From an uncultured Rhizobiaceae group bacterium (GTDB lineage: Bacteria; Pseudomonadota; Alphaproteobacteria; Rhizobiales; Rhizobiaceae), in assembly GCA_937951455.1 (NCBI GenBank), contig CALFBU010000179.1:1-16067 (forward strand): a DNA stretch of 16,067 nt. The letters run 5' to 3'. Numbering within the stretch: the stretch's first letter is position 1; each line of letters starts with the position of its first letter. This document shows, one piece after another, positions 1-8,363 of the stretch. Below the pieces are notes generated by a model. The model saw nothing but the letters and a program-made list of their open reading frames with translations. It was not told the DNA's origin and made no database searches. The position numbers were made by a program, and so were the translations under genes.

Positions 1-666
1 TTTGCAAATACGCTTTTCCTGGCAAGTGTTGCGGCTATTATCTCAATTCCGCTCTCTTTAACACTTGGCATTTTGGCAGCTCTTTACAGAAACTCTGCTT
101 ATGATCGTTTTGTGAACGTATCAACGCTTTCGGCGATTTCGTCACCTGAGTTTTTCTTGGCGTATATTTTGATTTTGGCACTTGCAGTCATCAATCCTGT
201 CTTCCCAGCGGTCTCAAACGTATATGATGGATTAACATTTTGGGAGCGCCTTAACGCAACCATGTTGCCAGCGCTAACCCTCACCTTGGCCGTCACAGCG
301 CAAATGATGCGTATGACACGTGCCTCGATCATTAACTTGCTGGCAAGCCCTTATATTGAAATGGCGCGTCTTAAAGGTCTGAGCCCTATGCGGGTTATTG
401 TGAAACATGCACTGCCAAATGCGCTTGCGCCAATCATCAACGTGATTGCTCTTAACCTGGCATTCCTGATTACGGGTGTTGTGGTTGTGGAAACCGTGTT
501 TGTTTATCCAGGCATCGGCCAGCTCTTCGTGGATAGCGTGAAAATACGTGACATTCCGATTGTGCAAGCGTGTTGTCTTGTTTTTGCTGCCACTTACATT
601 TTGCTAAATTTAACGGCTGATATCGCCTCCATACTAACCAACCCGCGCTTGCGGCATCCTAAGTAG
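1..666 (+). CDS. ABC transporter permease, DppB/OppB type (5' end outside window)
   Basis: This is the C-terminal 221 residues of an inner-membrane permease of a peptide/nickel-type importer. The frame is open from base 1, so the gene starts upstream; the TTG at 73 is internal, not a start. Several hydrophobic segments are visible. The cytoplasmic coupling (EAA-type) loop reads YIEMARLKGLSP followed by HALPNALAP, where the permease contacts the ATPase. The C-terminus ends in NPRLRHPK, close to the usual NPR...R ending of DppB proteins. The family is normally about 310-340 residues, so roughly one third is missing. It would pair with the DppC-like permease starting 11 bases downstream. The substrate cannot be read from the sequence; peptides, opines, nickel chelates or sugars are all transported by this family. 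Confidence 0.93.
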   Translation, partial: FANTLFLASVAAIISIPLSLTLGILAALYRNSAYDRFVNVSTLSAISSPEFFLAYILILALAVINPVFPAVSNVYDGLTFWERLNATMLPALTLTLAVTAQMMRMTRASIINLLASPYIEMARLKGLSPMRVIVKHALPNALAPIINVIALNLAFLITGVVVVETVFVYPGIGQLFVDSVKIRDIPIVQACCLVFAATYILLNLTADIASILTNPRLRHPK

Positions 667-677
667 GGAGTGAAGAG

Positions 678-1862
678 ATGAGTGTTTTACTTTGGATAAT
701 TGGAATAATTGTCGGATTGCTCGCAGGCGGATGGGTCATCCGGGCGATTGGGCAAGCGATTAATTTGCCCTCTAAGGCTGCAAATATTTATTTCCGTGAC
801 ATGCCCTATCTGGCAAGCGTTGGTTTGGCTGTTGGGGTCTTTGCAATTGCGGTTGTGATCTATTTTTACTTTATCGCACCGACACCGTTCTTTGTCTGGG
901 CTGTGAATGGTTTCGTATTCTTTGCAATCTGCGCATTTTTATTCCGTCTCTTGGGAAGAAATATTGGCACAGAAGGTTCCAAAAAACTCTTCCGCCAAAT
1001 GCCGCTGACTGCTGCTTTTGGTATTCTGGTCATTATTGTCTATGCAATCACTTCGATTTTTGCAGGCTTTATTGCGCCCTATGGGCAAGAGGAAGTTTTT
1101 GCGAGAGCAAACCTGCTTCCAGGCGGTGATCCTGCAACGGGTGGGGATCCTGCTCATAAACTCGGCACAGACCAAATCGGTCGTGATATCTTGTCTAGGA
1201 TCATTTATGGTGCACAAAACACAGTTGGCATTGCTTTTATTACCACCTGTATTGCATTTTTAATCGGGACATCGATGGGCTTCTTGGCTGCTATCAAAGG
1301 CGGCTGGATTGATCAATTGACGTCTCGCATCGTCGATGCGCTGATGGCTATTCCGCAATTGATCTTTGCATTACTTCTGATGACGATTGCAACTGCATGG
1401 GCTGGCTCAAACGGTTTTCTGGTGACCGTCTACATGGTGCTGATCATCGCAGTTCTGGACAGTACGCGCGTTTATCGTCTGTCACGTGCGGTGGGACTTA
1501 ACATCGTGGTGATGGATTACATCGAGGCGGCCAAATTGCGTGGCGAAACCTTGAGCTATCTCGTTTTCAAAGAAATACTACCAAATGCTTTCGCGCCTCT
1601 CTTGGCCGAATTTGGTTTACGCTTCTGTTTCGTGTTCCTGACCATTGCGTCGTTGAGTTTCCTTGGAATAGGCATTCAACCGCCTTTGGCTGACTGGGGT
1701 ACCATGGTGAAAGACCTTGCGGCCTTCATCAACTTCGCTCAGTTTAGCCCGCTTACTGCAGCGCTTCCGCTGATGGCGGCTGGAGCAATTGCGCTTCTGA
1801 CTGTAGGCGTCAACTTCGTGGTTGACTGGATGCTTCAAAAAACATCAGGCTTGAAGGAGTAG
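678..1862 (+). CDS. ABC transporter permease, DppC/OppC type, with duplicated N-terminal membrane module
   Basis: This is the second inner-membrane permease of the importer, 394 residues against about 280-310 for typical DppC. The conserved permease domain lies in the C-terminal two thirds. It includes HKLGTDQIGRDILSRIIYGA near residues 160-179 and the coupling loop YIEAAKLRGE near 280, followed by EILPNAFAP. The usual first membrane segment (OppC_N-like) is at about 105-134. Before it lie about 100 extra residues with roughly three hydrophobic segments. Residues 39-68 (FRDMP...FIAP) resemble residues 105-134 (FRQMP...FIAP), with 12 of 30 identical, as if the entry module had been duplicated. 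The ATG follows a GGAG/GAAGAG ribosome site. The stop is three bases before the ATPase start, so the genes are translationally linked. Confidence 0.94.
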   Translation: MSVLLWIIGIIVGLLAGGWVIRAIGQAINLPSKAANIYFRDMPYLASVGLAVGVFAIAVVIYFYFIAPTPFFVWAVNGFVFFAICAFLFRLLGRNIGTEGSKKLFRQMPLTAAFGILVIIVYAITSIFAGFIAPYGQEEVFARANLLPGGDPATGGDPAHKLGTDQIGRDILSRIIYGAQNTVGIAFITTCIAFLIGTSMGFLAAIKGGWIDQLTSRIVDALMAIPQLIFALLLMTIATAWAGSNGFLVTVYMVLIIAVLDSTRVYRLSRAVGLNIVVMDYIEAAKLRGETLSYLVFKEILPNAFAPLLAEFGLRFCFVFLTIASLSFLGIGIQPPLADWGTMVKDLAAFINFAQFSPLTAALPLMAAGAIALLTVGVNFVVDWMLQKTSGLKE

Positions 1863-1865
1863 AGT

Positions 1866-3524
1866 ATGAGCGAACAAGAACTCCTTTTAAAAATTCGTGG
1901 CCTTAAAATTGAAGGCCGTTCTGACGAAACCTGGAACCAAATCGTAAACGGTATTGATCTGGATCTGCACAAGGGTGAAGTGCTAGGGCTAATCGGTGAA
2001 TCAGGTGCTGGTAAATCCACAATCGGACTGGCAGCCATGGGGTTCACCCGCGATGGTTGTCGTATCTCCGATGGCAGTATTGAGTTTGACGGCATTGATC
2101 TGGTGAATGCTGATGCTGCTACAAAACGAGGCCTACTCGGCAAGCGCATCGCCTACGTGGCGCAATCTGCTGCAGCAAGTTTTAATCCTGCGCATCGTTT
2201 GATGGAACAACACACAGAAGGCCCTGTTCAGCACAATGTGTTTTCTGCTGATGAGAGTGAGGCTGACGGAGTTGAGCTATATCGCAAGCTTCGATTGCCG
2301 GACCCTGAGAATATCGGATTTCGTTATCCCCACCAGGTTTCAGGCGGTCAGCTGCAACGTGCCATGACAGCGATGGCGATGGCATGTCGCCCTGATCTTA
2401 TTATCTTTGACGAGCCTACAACAGCTTTGGATGTGACGACACAAATTGAAGTCCTGGCCTCTATTCGCGATATCGTTGAACAGTTTAATACCGCTGCAAT
2501 TTACATCACACATGATTTGGCCGTTGTGGCTCAAATGGCGGATAAGATTAAAGTGCTTCTCAAAGGCGATGAAATAGAAGAGGCTGATACCCGCACCATG
2601 CTTTCAAGTCCAAAAGAGGATTATACAAAATCTCTATGGGCTGTTCGCAGCTTTGAACGCAAGCAAAAGCCTATGGCCAAAGCCGATGAAACGCCTGTCG
2701 TCAGTATCAAGAATGTAACGGCTGCCTATGGTGGTGGAGCAATCAAGGTTCTGCACGATGTCAGCTTTGATATACATGCAGGGCGTACTGTTGCAGTGGT
2801 GGGTGAGTCTGGTTCAGGTAAGTCCACAACGGCACGTTGTATCACGGGTCTCTTGCCGCCGCTGGAAGGAACCGTTGAATTTGATGGTGTTGAACTGCCC
2901 GCTGATTACCGCCAGCGCGACAAAGACCAGTTGCGACAAGCGCAAATGATTTATCAAATGGCGGACACGGCTCTTAATCCTCGCAAGACAATTGGCGAGA
3001 TTATTGGTCGTCCAGTTGAGTTCTATATGGGGCTCACAGGCACAGCCAAGCGAAAGCGGGTCGAGGATCTGCTCAACATTCTTGAACTTGAGCCTAATCA
3101 ATATATTGACCGTCTGCCGTCGGAACTATCAGGTGGCCAAAAACAACGCATCGGTATTGGGCGTGCACTTGCTGCCGAACCTAAATTTATCATTTGCGAT
3201 GAAGTGACTTCTGCGCTCGACCAGCTTGTGGCGGAAGGCATCTTGCGAACGCTCGCGAAGCTGCAAGATGAGTTCAATCTTGCTTACATGTTTATCACGC
3301 ACGACCTTGCGACCGTTAAATCGATTGCCGATGAAGTGGTTGTCATGAAAGAAGGGCGTGTTGTTGAGGCTGGGCCAAAAGACGTCATGTTTAAGCCACC
3401 ACATCATGCTTATACTGATTTGTTGCTGAGTTCGGTGCCTGAAATGGATCCAGATTGGCTCGACCAGTTGCTAGAAGAGCGCGGTGTTGATAACATTGGA
3501 GACGCTGCCAGCAGCAAGATATAG
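1866..3524 (+). CDS. Fused double ATPase of a peptide/nickel-type ABC importer (DppD-DppF fusion)
   Basis: This cytoplasmic energy subunit has two complete nucleotide-binding domains in one 552-residue chain, as in GsiA and YejF. The first domain has Walker A GESGAGKS at 44-51, Q-loop Q100, signature VSGGQLQR at 158-165, Walker B LIIFDEP at 178-184 and switch His 216. The second has Walker A GESGSGKS at 313-320, Q364, signature LSGGQKQR at 421-428, Walker B FIICDE at 441-446 and His 479. Each domain ends in the family's oligopeptide/dipeptide C-terminal region, so both sites look catalytically competent. The linker is at about 262-276. An AAGGAG ribosome site lies six bases before the ATG, inside the end of the upstream permease gene. 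Only the substrate is unknown. Confidence 0.96.
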   Translation: MSEQELLLKIRGLKIEGRSDETWNQIVNGIDLDLHKGEVLGLIGESGAGKSTIGLAAMGFTRDGCRISDGSIEFDGIDLVNADAATKRGLLGKRIAYVAQSAAASFNPAHRLMEQHTEGPVQHNVFSADESEADGVELYRKLRLPDPENIGFRYPHQVSGGQLQRAMTAMAMACRPDLIIFDEPTTALDVTTQIEVLASIRDIVEQFNTAAIYITHDLAVVAQMADKIKVLLKGDEIEEADTRTMLSSPKEDYTKSLWAVRSFERKQKPMAKADETPVVSIKNVTAAYGGGAIKVLHDVSFDIHAGRTVAVVGESGSGKSTTARCITGLLPPLEGTVEFDGVELPADYRQRDKDQLRQAQMIYQMADTALNPRKTIGEIIGRPVEFYMGLTGTAKRKRVEDLLNILELEPNQYIDRLPSELSGGQKQRIGIGRALAAEPKFIICDEVTSALDQLVAEGILRTLAKLQDEFNLAYMFITHDLATVKSIADEVVVMKEGRVVEAGPKDVMFKPPHHAYTDLLLSSVPEMDPDWLDQLLEERGVDNIGDAASSKI

Positions 3525-3603
3525 GAATTTCGCCATGCTTGGAGGGGTGGCGCAATAATAATGACGGGAAACCCCGCAAACTTTAACTTAGGAGAGAGAA
3601 AAC
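3525..3603 (+). promoter_or_regulatory. Leader with two small hairpins before the binding-protein gene
   Basis: This is the only sizeable gap in the importer operon, 79 bases. It contains an inverted repeat CGCCA (3531-3535) / TGGCG (3548-3552) and a tight hairpin CGGG-AAAC-CCCG (3565-3576). A strong GGAGAG ribosome site follows at about 3591-3596. Neither hairpin has a T tract, so they do not look like terminators. They could protect or process the mRNA so that the binding protein is made in excess, a common need in these importers. I saw no convincing promoter. The role is inference. Confidence 0.4.
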
Positions 3604-5151
3604 ATGAATTTTAATCTAGATCGCCGTAGCGTATTGAAGACAGGTGCTGCAGCTGCTGCTGCTACTGCCATGACTGCAATACCGGCAAAAGCTGCAAAAA
3701 AGGGTGGTAAACTCCGCCTTGGTCTTGCTGGCGCTAACACATCAGACAGCTGGGATGGTCGTACGCACTCTGACTCATTCATGATCATGCTTGGTCATGG
3801 TGCTGTATTTGACTGCCTAACTGAGGTTGCTGCAGACGGCTCGCTAAAAGGCGAATTGGCTGAAAGCTGGGAAGCATCTGCGGATGCAAAAACCTGGACT
3901 TTCAAGCTACGTAAAGGCGTAACATTCCACAATGGTAAAGCATTTGGTGCTGATGACGTAATCGCATCTCTAAAAATGCACACTGCTGAAGGTGCAAAAT
4001 CTGCTGCCAAGCCAATCGTTGAAGCCATTACAGCAATGGATAAAGTCAACGACCATGAAGTCAAGTTCACGCTTAAAGCCGGCAACGCTGACTTCCCGTT
4101 CCTGCTTTCTGATTACCACATCCTGATGTACCCAGCAGGTGGCGAAGAAGAAGCCATCGCGAAGGGTATCGGTACAGGTCTTTACTCAGTCGTAACTTTC
4201 GACCCAGGCGTGCGTTGCACATTGAAGCGTGTTGCGGATCACTACAAAGGCGACGATGCTGGTTTCTTTGAAGAAATTGAAGCCATTGCAATCAACGATT
4301 CATCAGCACGCCAAAACGCGATCATGACGGGTCAAGTCGATGCGATTAACCGCGTAGACTTCAAAACTGAAGCCTTGATGAAAGCTAATCCGAATGTGAA
4401 CATTTTCGAAGTGACGGGTAACCAGCACTACACATTCCCAATGCTGACCAAGCTTTCACCGTTTGATAATCTTCAGGTGCGTCAAGCATTGAAGCATGCC
4501 ATCAACCGTCAAGAGCTTGTAGACAAGGTTCTGCTTGGTCACGGTCAAGTTGCAAACGACCACCCAATTGGTCCTGCAAACCAGTATTTTGCTGCTGATC
4601 TTGAGCAAAACTCATATGATCCGGAAAAAGCAAAATCGCTTCTAAAGGATGCAGGTCTTTCAGGTCTTAAAGTTGATCTTTCTGCCGCAAATGCAGCCTT
4701 CCCGGGTGCAATTGATGCTGCACAACTTTATCAGGCATCTGCGAAAGCAGCTGGCATTGATATCAATGTTGTACAAGAGCCTGATGATGGCTACTGGTCA
4801 AATGTATGGCTGAAAAAAGCATGGTGTGCTTGTTACTGGTCAGGCCGTGCGACAGAAGACTGGATGTTCTCAACTGCCTATGAAACAGGTGTTCCCTGGA
4901 ACGATACTTCATGGGAAAATGCACGCTTCCAGGAATTGCTTCTGACAGCCCGTGCTGAGCTTGATACTGCTAAACGTAAAACAATGTACACAGAAATGCA
5001 GGCCATTATGTCTGCTGAAGGTGGTACCGTTGTTCCAATGTATGCAAACTACGTTGATGCGCATAGCACAAAACTTGCAAACACAGGCACACTCGGCAAC
5101 AACTTCCAAATGGATGGTTCGCGCATAATCGAACGCTGGTGGTTTGCTTAA
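3604..5151 (+). CDS. Periplasmic substrate-binding protein, family 5 (peptide/nickel type), Tat-type signal
   Basis: This 515-residue extracytoplasmic solute-binding protein captures substrate for the importer encoded just upstream. The N-terminus carries a twin-arginine-like motif DRRSVLK (residues 6-12), an alanine-rich hydrophobic stretch, and a likely signal-peptidase site after AKA at residue 30. This suggests export of a folded protein by Tat. Family 5 hallmarks follow: LAESWEAS...TWTFKLRKGVTFHNGK in the N-lobe and LQVRQALKHAINRQELVDKV in the middle. The length is normal. The binding-pocket region WCACYWSGRATEDWMFS, with two cysteines, is distinctive, but I cannot assign a ligand. The gene comes last in the operon, whereas binding-protein genes of this family usually come first. 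A strong terminator follows the stop by 30 bases. Confidence 0.95.
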   Translation: MNFNLDRRSVLKTGAAAAAATAMTAIPAKAAKKGGKLRLGLAGANTSDSWDGRTHSDSFMIMLGHGAVFDCLTEVAADGSLKGELAESWEASADAKTWTFKLRKGVTFHNGKAFGADDVIASLKMHTAEGAKSAAKPIVEAITAMDKVNDHEVKFTLKAGNADFPFLLSDYHILMYPAGGEEEAIAKGIGTGLYSVVTFDPGVRCTLKRVADHYKGDDAGFFEEIEAIAINDSSARQNAIMTGQVDAINRVDFKTEALMKANPNVNIFEVTGNQHYTFPMLTKLSPFDNLQVRQALKHAINRQELVDKVLLGHGQVANDHPIGPANQYFAADLEQNSYDPEKAKSLLKDAGLSGLKVDLSAANAAFPGAIDAAQLYQASAKAAGIDINVVQEPDDGYWSNVWLKKAWCACYWSGRATEDWMFSTAYETGVPWNDTSWENARFQELLLTARAELDTAKRKTMYTEMQAIMSAEGGTVVPMYANYVDAHSTKLANTGTLGNNFQMDGSRIIERWWFA

Positions 5152-5181
5152 GTTTTAATCTGACAGATCAGAAAACAAATT

Positions 5182-5208
5182 CGGGCGCTCTTGTAGCGCC
5201 CGTTTTTT
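5182..5208. terminator. Rho-independent terminator between convergent operons, probably bidirectional
   Basis: A perfect eight-base-pair stem, CGGGCGCT (5182-5189) with AGCGCCCG (5195-5202), has a five-base loop and is followed by TTTTTT (5203-5208) on the + strand. It ends the importer operon. Read on the - strand, the same stem lies 17 bases after the CoA-transferase stop and is followed by a looser T-rich run (AATTTGTTTTC). It may therefore also serve the convergent operon, less efficiently. Confidence 0.9.
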
Positions 5209-5224
5209 ATTTATGTGTTTGATT

Positions 5225-7165
5225 TTAGATATCGTCGCGTGTTGCAAAAATAAAGTCAGAGGCCTCTTTCTTGCTCTCAAAAATATGAGGCTGTATGGAA
5301 CGCTGTTTTAAATCTTCGCCCAGTTTTTGGCGCAGGAAGGCACTGGTCGTATAGCGCGTTGCAGTTAGATAGTAATCATATTCCAACTGGCTCAAGAGGT
5401 TTGCAAACTTAGAAGCCAAGCGTGGTGCAATAGAAATACCATCGTGGTTTGTTACAATGTTCACCTTGTGACCCAGTGACTTGAAGAATTTATTAACGTC
5501 GCGACTTAGCTTTTCCAAATCTTCTTTCGTGGCGATATCAAGCCCACTCATATTTGCAAATACAATATTCTGCTGCTTGTCATAAACCAGACGGTTACTA
5601 ATAGGTATTTCTAATAGGCTCTTGCGCAGCTTCATAACCTTGGTTTCGAAAATGCGCTTTTCCATCAAGGCAGGTTCATCAATTATCGGCTTGAAATCCA
5701 TATTGGCAAGAATGTCTTTTTCAATATCAATGCCTGGCGCTACTTCGCTCAGTTTAAGACCATTGTCTGTCAATGAGAAAACACAACGCTCAGTGATGTA
5801 TAATACTTCCTTGCCTTGTTCTGCTGAAAACTTGCCATTAAACGTTATTTGCTCAACATCTCGAATGAACTTTTTGGCACGTCCTTCCTGAACAATTTTC
5901 AGTTTGCCATCGCCTGTTTTGACTTTCAAACCGCCAGCGGTGAACGTTCCAACAAAGAGTACCTTGCGAGCATTTTGCGAGATGTTGATAAAACCACCAG
6001 CACCGGCAAAACGATCCTTGAAGCGAGATACATTGACATTGCCGTTTTGATCCGTTTCAGCCATGCCAAGACATGCAAGATCAAGACCGCCCCCATCATA
6101 AAAATCAAACTGCTGATTGGTTTGGATGATTGCGTTTGCGTTGACGGCGGCGCCAAAATCCAGTCCGGATTGAGGTACACCGCCCAAGACGCCAGCTTCG
6201 GTCGTTAGCGTAATGTTGTTGATGATGTTCTCTTCATTCGCAACCGCCCCCACGCCCTCTGGCATCCCAATGCCCAAATTGACCACACCGTTGACGGGCA
6301 ACTCCATGGCCGCACGACGTGCTATGATTTTGCGTTCGGAAAGCTCCATTGGAACAGGATCGCTCACGACAGCCTTGATACGGCCGGAGAACCCATGATC
6401 GTAAGGCGTTTTGTAGGTTTGTAAATGTTCGTCCGGTTCAGCGATCACAACACAGTCAACCAGATTCCCCGGAACAACCACTTCTTTTGGCAGGAGAGAA
6501 CCCGGTGCAGCAATACGTTCGACTTGCGCAATTACGAGGCCGCCCGAATTTTTGGCAGCCATGGCGATAGAAAGCATATCAAGTGTAAGCGCTTCGCGTT
6601 CCATTGTGATATTGCCCAGTGGGTCAGCTGTTGTTCCCCGTATCAAGGCAACATCGACGGGAATAGAATGATAGAACAACCATTCCTCATCGTTGATTTC
6701 TTTAATCTCAACCAAGGGTTTGGTTGTGATATCATTTATAGCGCCTCCAGATTGACGCGGATCGACAAATGTATGCAAGCCAACCTTAGAAAACATGCCA
6801 GGCTTGCCTGCTGCAATGTCACGATACAATTGGGAGATACATCCAAGCGGCAGGTTATAGGCTTCAATTTCGTTTTTAACGGCCATCGCACCAAGTTTTG
6901 GCACCAGTGACCAATGCCCACCTACAGCGCGTTTCACCAATCCCGGCTTGGCTAATCTGTTCAAGCCTTTTTCTGCGCCGTCACCCGGTGCTGCTGCAAA
7001 GAGCAGTGAGATATCCTTCGGGGACTGATGGGTTAGAAAGCGTTCCTCGATGCCTCGTAAGAGGCTTTCCGGTGTGCCAATACCAACAAAGCCTGAGACA
7101 CAAACTGTATCACCATCACCAATGGTAGCGATTGCGTTTTCCAGTGAGACGACCTTATCAACCAT
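5225..7165 (-). CDS. Acyl-CoA:acetate/3-ketoacid CoA-transferase (YdiF/propionate CoA-transferase-like) with extra C-terminal domain
   Basis: This cytoplasmic enzyme moves CoA from a donor such as acetyl-CoA to a carboxylic or hydroxycarboxylic acid. The single chain holds both halves of the family I fold. The N-terminal half has GFVGIGTPESLL (25-36) and the conserved block EAYNLPLGCISQLYRDIAAG (101-120). The C-terminal half has NLGIGMPEGV (296-305) and TTEAGVLGG (321-329), where Glu323 is the expected catalytic glutamate forming the glutamyl-CoA thioester. YdiF-like enzymes are about 520-530 residues; this one is 646, with an added domain at about 525-646 containing TRYTTSAFLRQKLG (603-616). 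It is last in the five-gene operon. Its ribosome site AAGG overlaps the phaC stop codon (TAAGGCAAATG). The operon position suggests it activates hydroxyacids for the PHA synthase encoded just upstream. The exact substrate is unknown. Confidence 0.9.
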   Translation of the reverse strand: MVDKVVSLENAIATIGDGDTVCVSGFVGIGTPESLLRGIEERFLTHQSPKDISLLFAAAPGDGAEKGLNRLAKPGLVKRAVGGHWSLVPKLGAMAVKNEIEAYNLPLGCISQLYRDIAAGKPGMFSKVGLHTFVDPRQSGGAINDITTKPLVEIKEINDEEWLFYHSIPVDVALIRGTTADPLGNITMEREALTLDMLSIAMAAKNSGGLVIAQVERIAAPGSLLPKEVVVPGNLVDCVVIAEPDEHLQTYKTPYDHGFSGRIKAVVSDPVPMELSERKIIARRAAMELPVNGVVNLGIGMPEGVGAVANEENIINNITLTTEAGVLGGVPQSGLDFGAAVNANAIIQTNQQFDFYDGGGLDLACLGMAETDQNGNVNVSRFKDRFAGAGGFINISQNARKVLFVGTFTAGGLKVKTGDGKLKIVQEGRAKKFIRDVEQITFNGKFSAEQGKEVLYITERCVFSLTDNGLKLSEVAPGIDIEKDILANMDFKPIIDEPALMEKRIFETKVMKLRKSLLEIPISNRLVYDKQQNIVFANMSGLDIATKEDLEKLSRDVNKFFKSLGHKVNIVTNHDGISIAPRLASKFANLLSQLEYDYYLTATRYTTSAFLRQKLGEDLKQRSIQPHIFESKKEASDFIFATRDDI

Positions 7166-7170
7166 TTGCC

Positions 7171-8361
7171 TTATGCCTTTTTGCGGTTTTGTTTCTTCTT
7201 TGCGGCAGATTTGCCTTGTTTCTTTTCGAGCCAGTCGACGAGGCCGCCAGCCACGACGCCTTGCGCCTTGCGGCTTACGAAAACACCGACATGCCCACCC
7301 GGGAAACCAATTTCGTCATAATTCTTTTTGGATATGAACTTGCCCAATGCTTTGGAACAGCTGACCGGAATGATGTGATCTTGCTCTGCATAAATATTTA
7401 TGACTGGGCAGGATATTTTTTTGAGGTCTATCTTCTCTCCGCAAATCTCAAACTCGCCGTTGACGAGCTGATTTTCACGATAAAGATCATTCAACCATTG
7501 ACGTGCAGCTTCGCCTGGATGGTCAGGGCGGTCAGCAATCCATTTTTCCATACGCAGGAAGTTGAGCATCATCGCCTCATTGCCCTCCATGCGAGCAAGG
7601 CCAATGTTGTATTTCGTCATGCTGGCAATTGGGGTAAGCGAAGAAAATACGGCTCCTGTCATTTCTCCAGGCAGCATGCCATGGGTATCAATCAGGAGGT
7701 CAATGTCATCTTTGGTGAGATTGCCAACCCATGAATTTAAGAACCCCTCACCACGCCAGAAATTATCCTGATCACCATGAAAATCTATAGGCGTAATGGC
7801 GAGCGCAAGGCCTGCAAAGAGTTCTGGTCTAAAGGCTGCCAACATGGTTGCAAACGTGCCGCCTTCACAAATGCCAAACATGTTAACGGGCTTGTTTCCG
7901 TTTGCTTCAAATACATGTTCGACGCATGATCCAAGATAACGTTCAACATAATCATCAAAATTTAAAAATTGATCAGCCCTTGTCGGGTTGCCCCAATCTA
8001 CCACGTAAAGATCGATGCCGGCCATGAGTAGATTGCGAACCAGCGAGCGGTCTTCCTGCAAGTCGATCATGGTCTGACGACCAAAGAGACCGTAACAGAT
8101 AATCATGGGTGGAATATCGGTGCGGGTTTTAGCAAGGGGTTTGTAGCGAAGCAGGCGTACCTTATCGACTTCGAAAACAACGTCTGCAGGTGTTTCCGCA
8201 ATCGCAACATCTTCATTTTTAACTTCGCCCAGAAATCCATTGGATTTGAGCATGCGCTCACCCGTTTGGAGCATCTGTTGCCATGCAAGCATCCATGCTT
8301 CTTGTGCAAGACTTAATTCTTCAAGAGGATTTCCGTTTTTATCAGGCTCCACTGCAGTCAT
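7171..8361 (-). CDS. phaC: Class III polyhydroxyalkanoate synthase, catalytic subunit PhaC
   Basis: This enzyme polymerises (R)-hydroxyacyl-CoA into PHA at the surface of storage granules, as a complex with PhaE. It has an alpha/beta-hydrolase fold with the PHA-synthase lipase box GICEGG at 163-168, giving nucleophile Cys165. The probable triad is completed by Asp328 (AEQDHIIP) and His357 (GGHVGVF). The Asp-His spacing of 29 residues matches the Allochromatium vinosum class III enzyme. At 396 residues it is somewhat longer than the usual 350-360. Part of the excess is a basic tail, with 8 Lys and 1 Arg in the last 17 residues. The start is two bases after the phaE stop, with GAAGG ten bases upstream inside phaE, so the subunits are probably made in a fixed ratio. 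Short-chain monomers (C3-C5) are expected for class III. Confidence 0.95.
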   Translation of the reverse strand: MTAVEPDKNGNPLEELSLAQEAWMLAWQQMLQTGERMLKSNGFLGEVKNEDVAIAETPADVVFEVDKVRLLRYKPLAKTRTDIPPMIICYGLFGRQTMIDLQEDRSLVRNLLMAGIDLYVVDWGNPTRADQFLNFDDYVERYLGSCVEHVFEANGNKPVNMFGICEGGTFATMLAAFRPELFAGLALAITPIDFHGDQDNFWRGEGFLNSWVGNLTKDDIDLLIDTHGMLPGEMTGAVFSSLTPIASMTKYNIGLARMEGNEAMMLNFLRMEKWIADRPDHPGEAARQWLNDLYRENQLVNGEFEICGEKIDLKKISCPVINIYAEQDHIIPVSCSKALGKFISKKNYDEIGFPGGHVGVFVSRKAQGVVAGGLVDWLEKKQGKSAAKKKQNRKKA

Positions 8362-8363
8362 TT

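Noticed and set aside
6425-6910. 161-codon open frame on the + strand
   Set aside because: Antisense to the CoA-transferase gene; composition and lack of motifs mark it as a shadow frame.
7132-7734. 200-codon open frame on the + strand
   Set aside because: It lies wholly antisense to phaC and the start of the CoA-transferase gene, both with clear family motifs; no ribosome site or recognisable protein.
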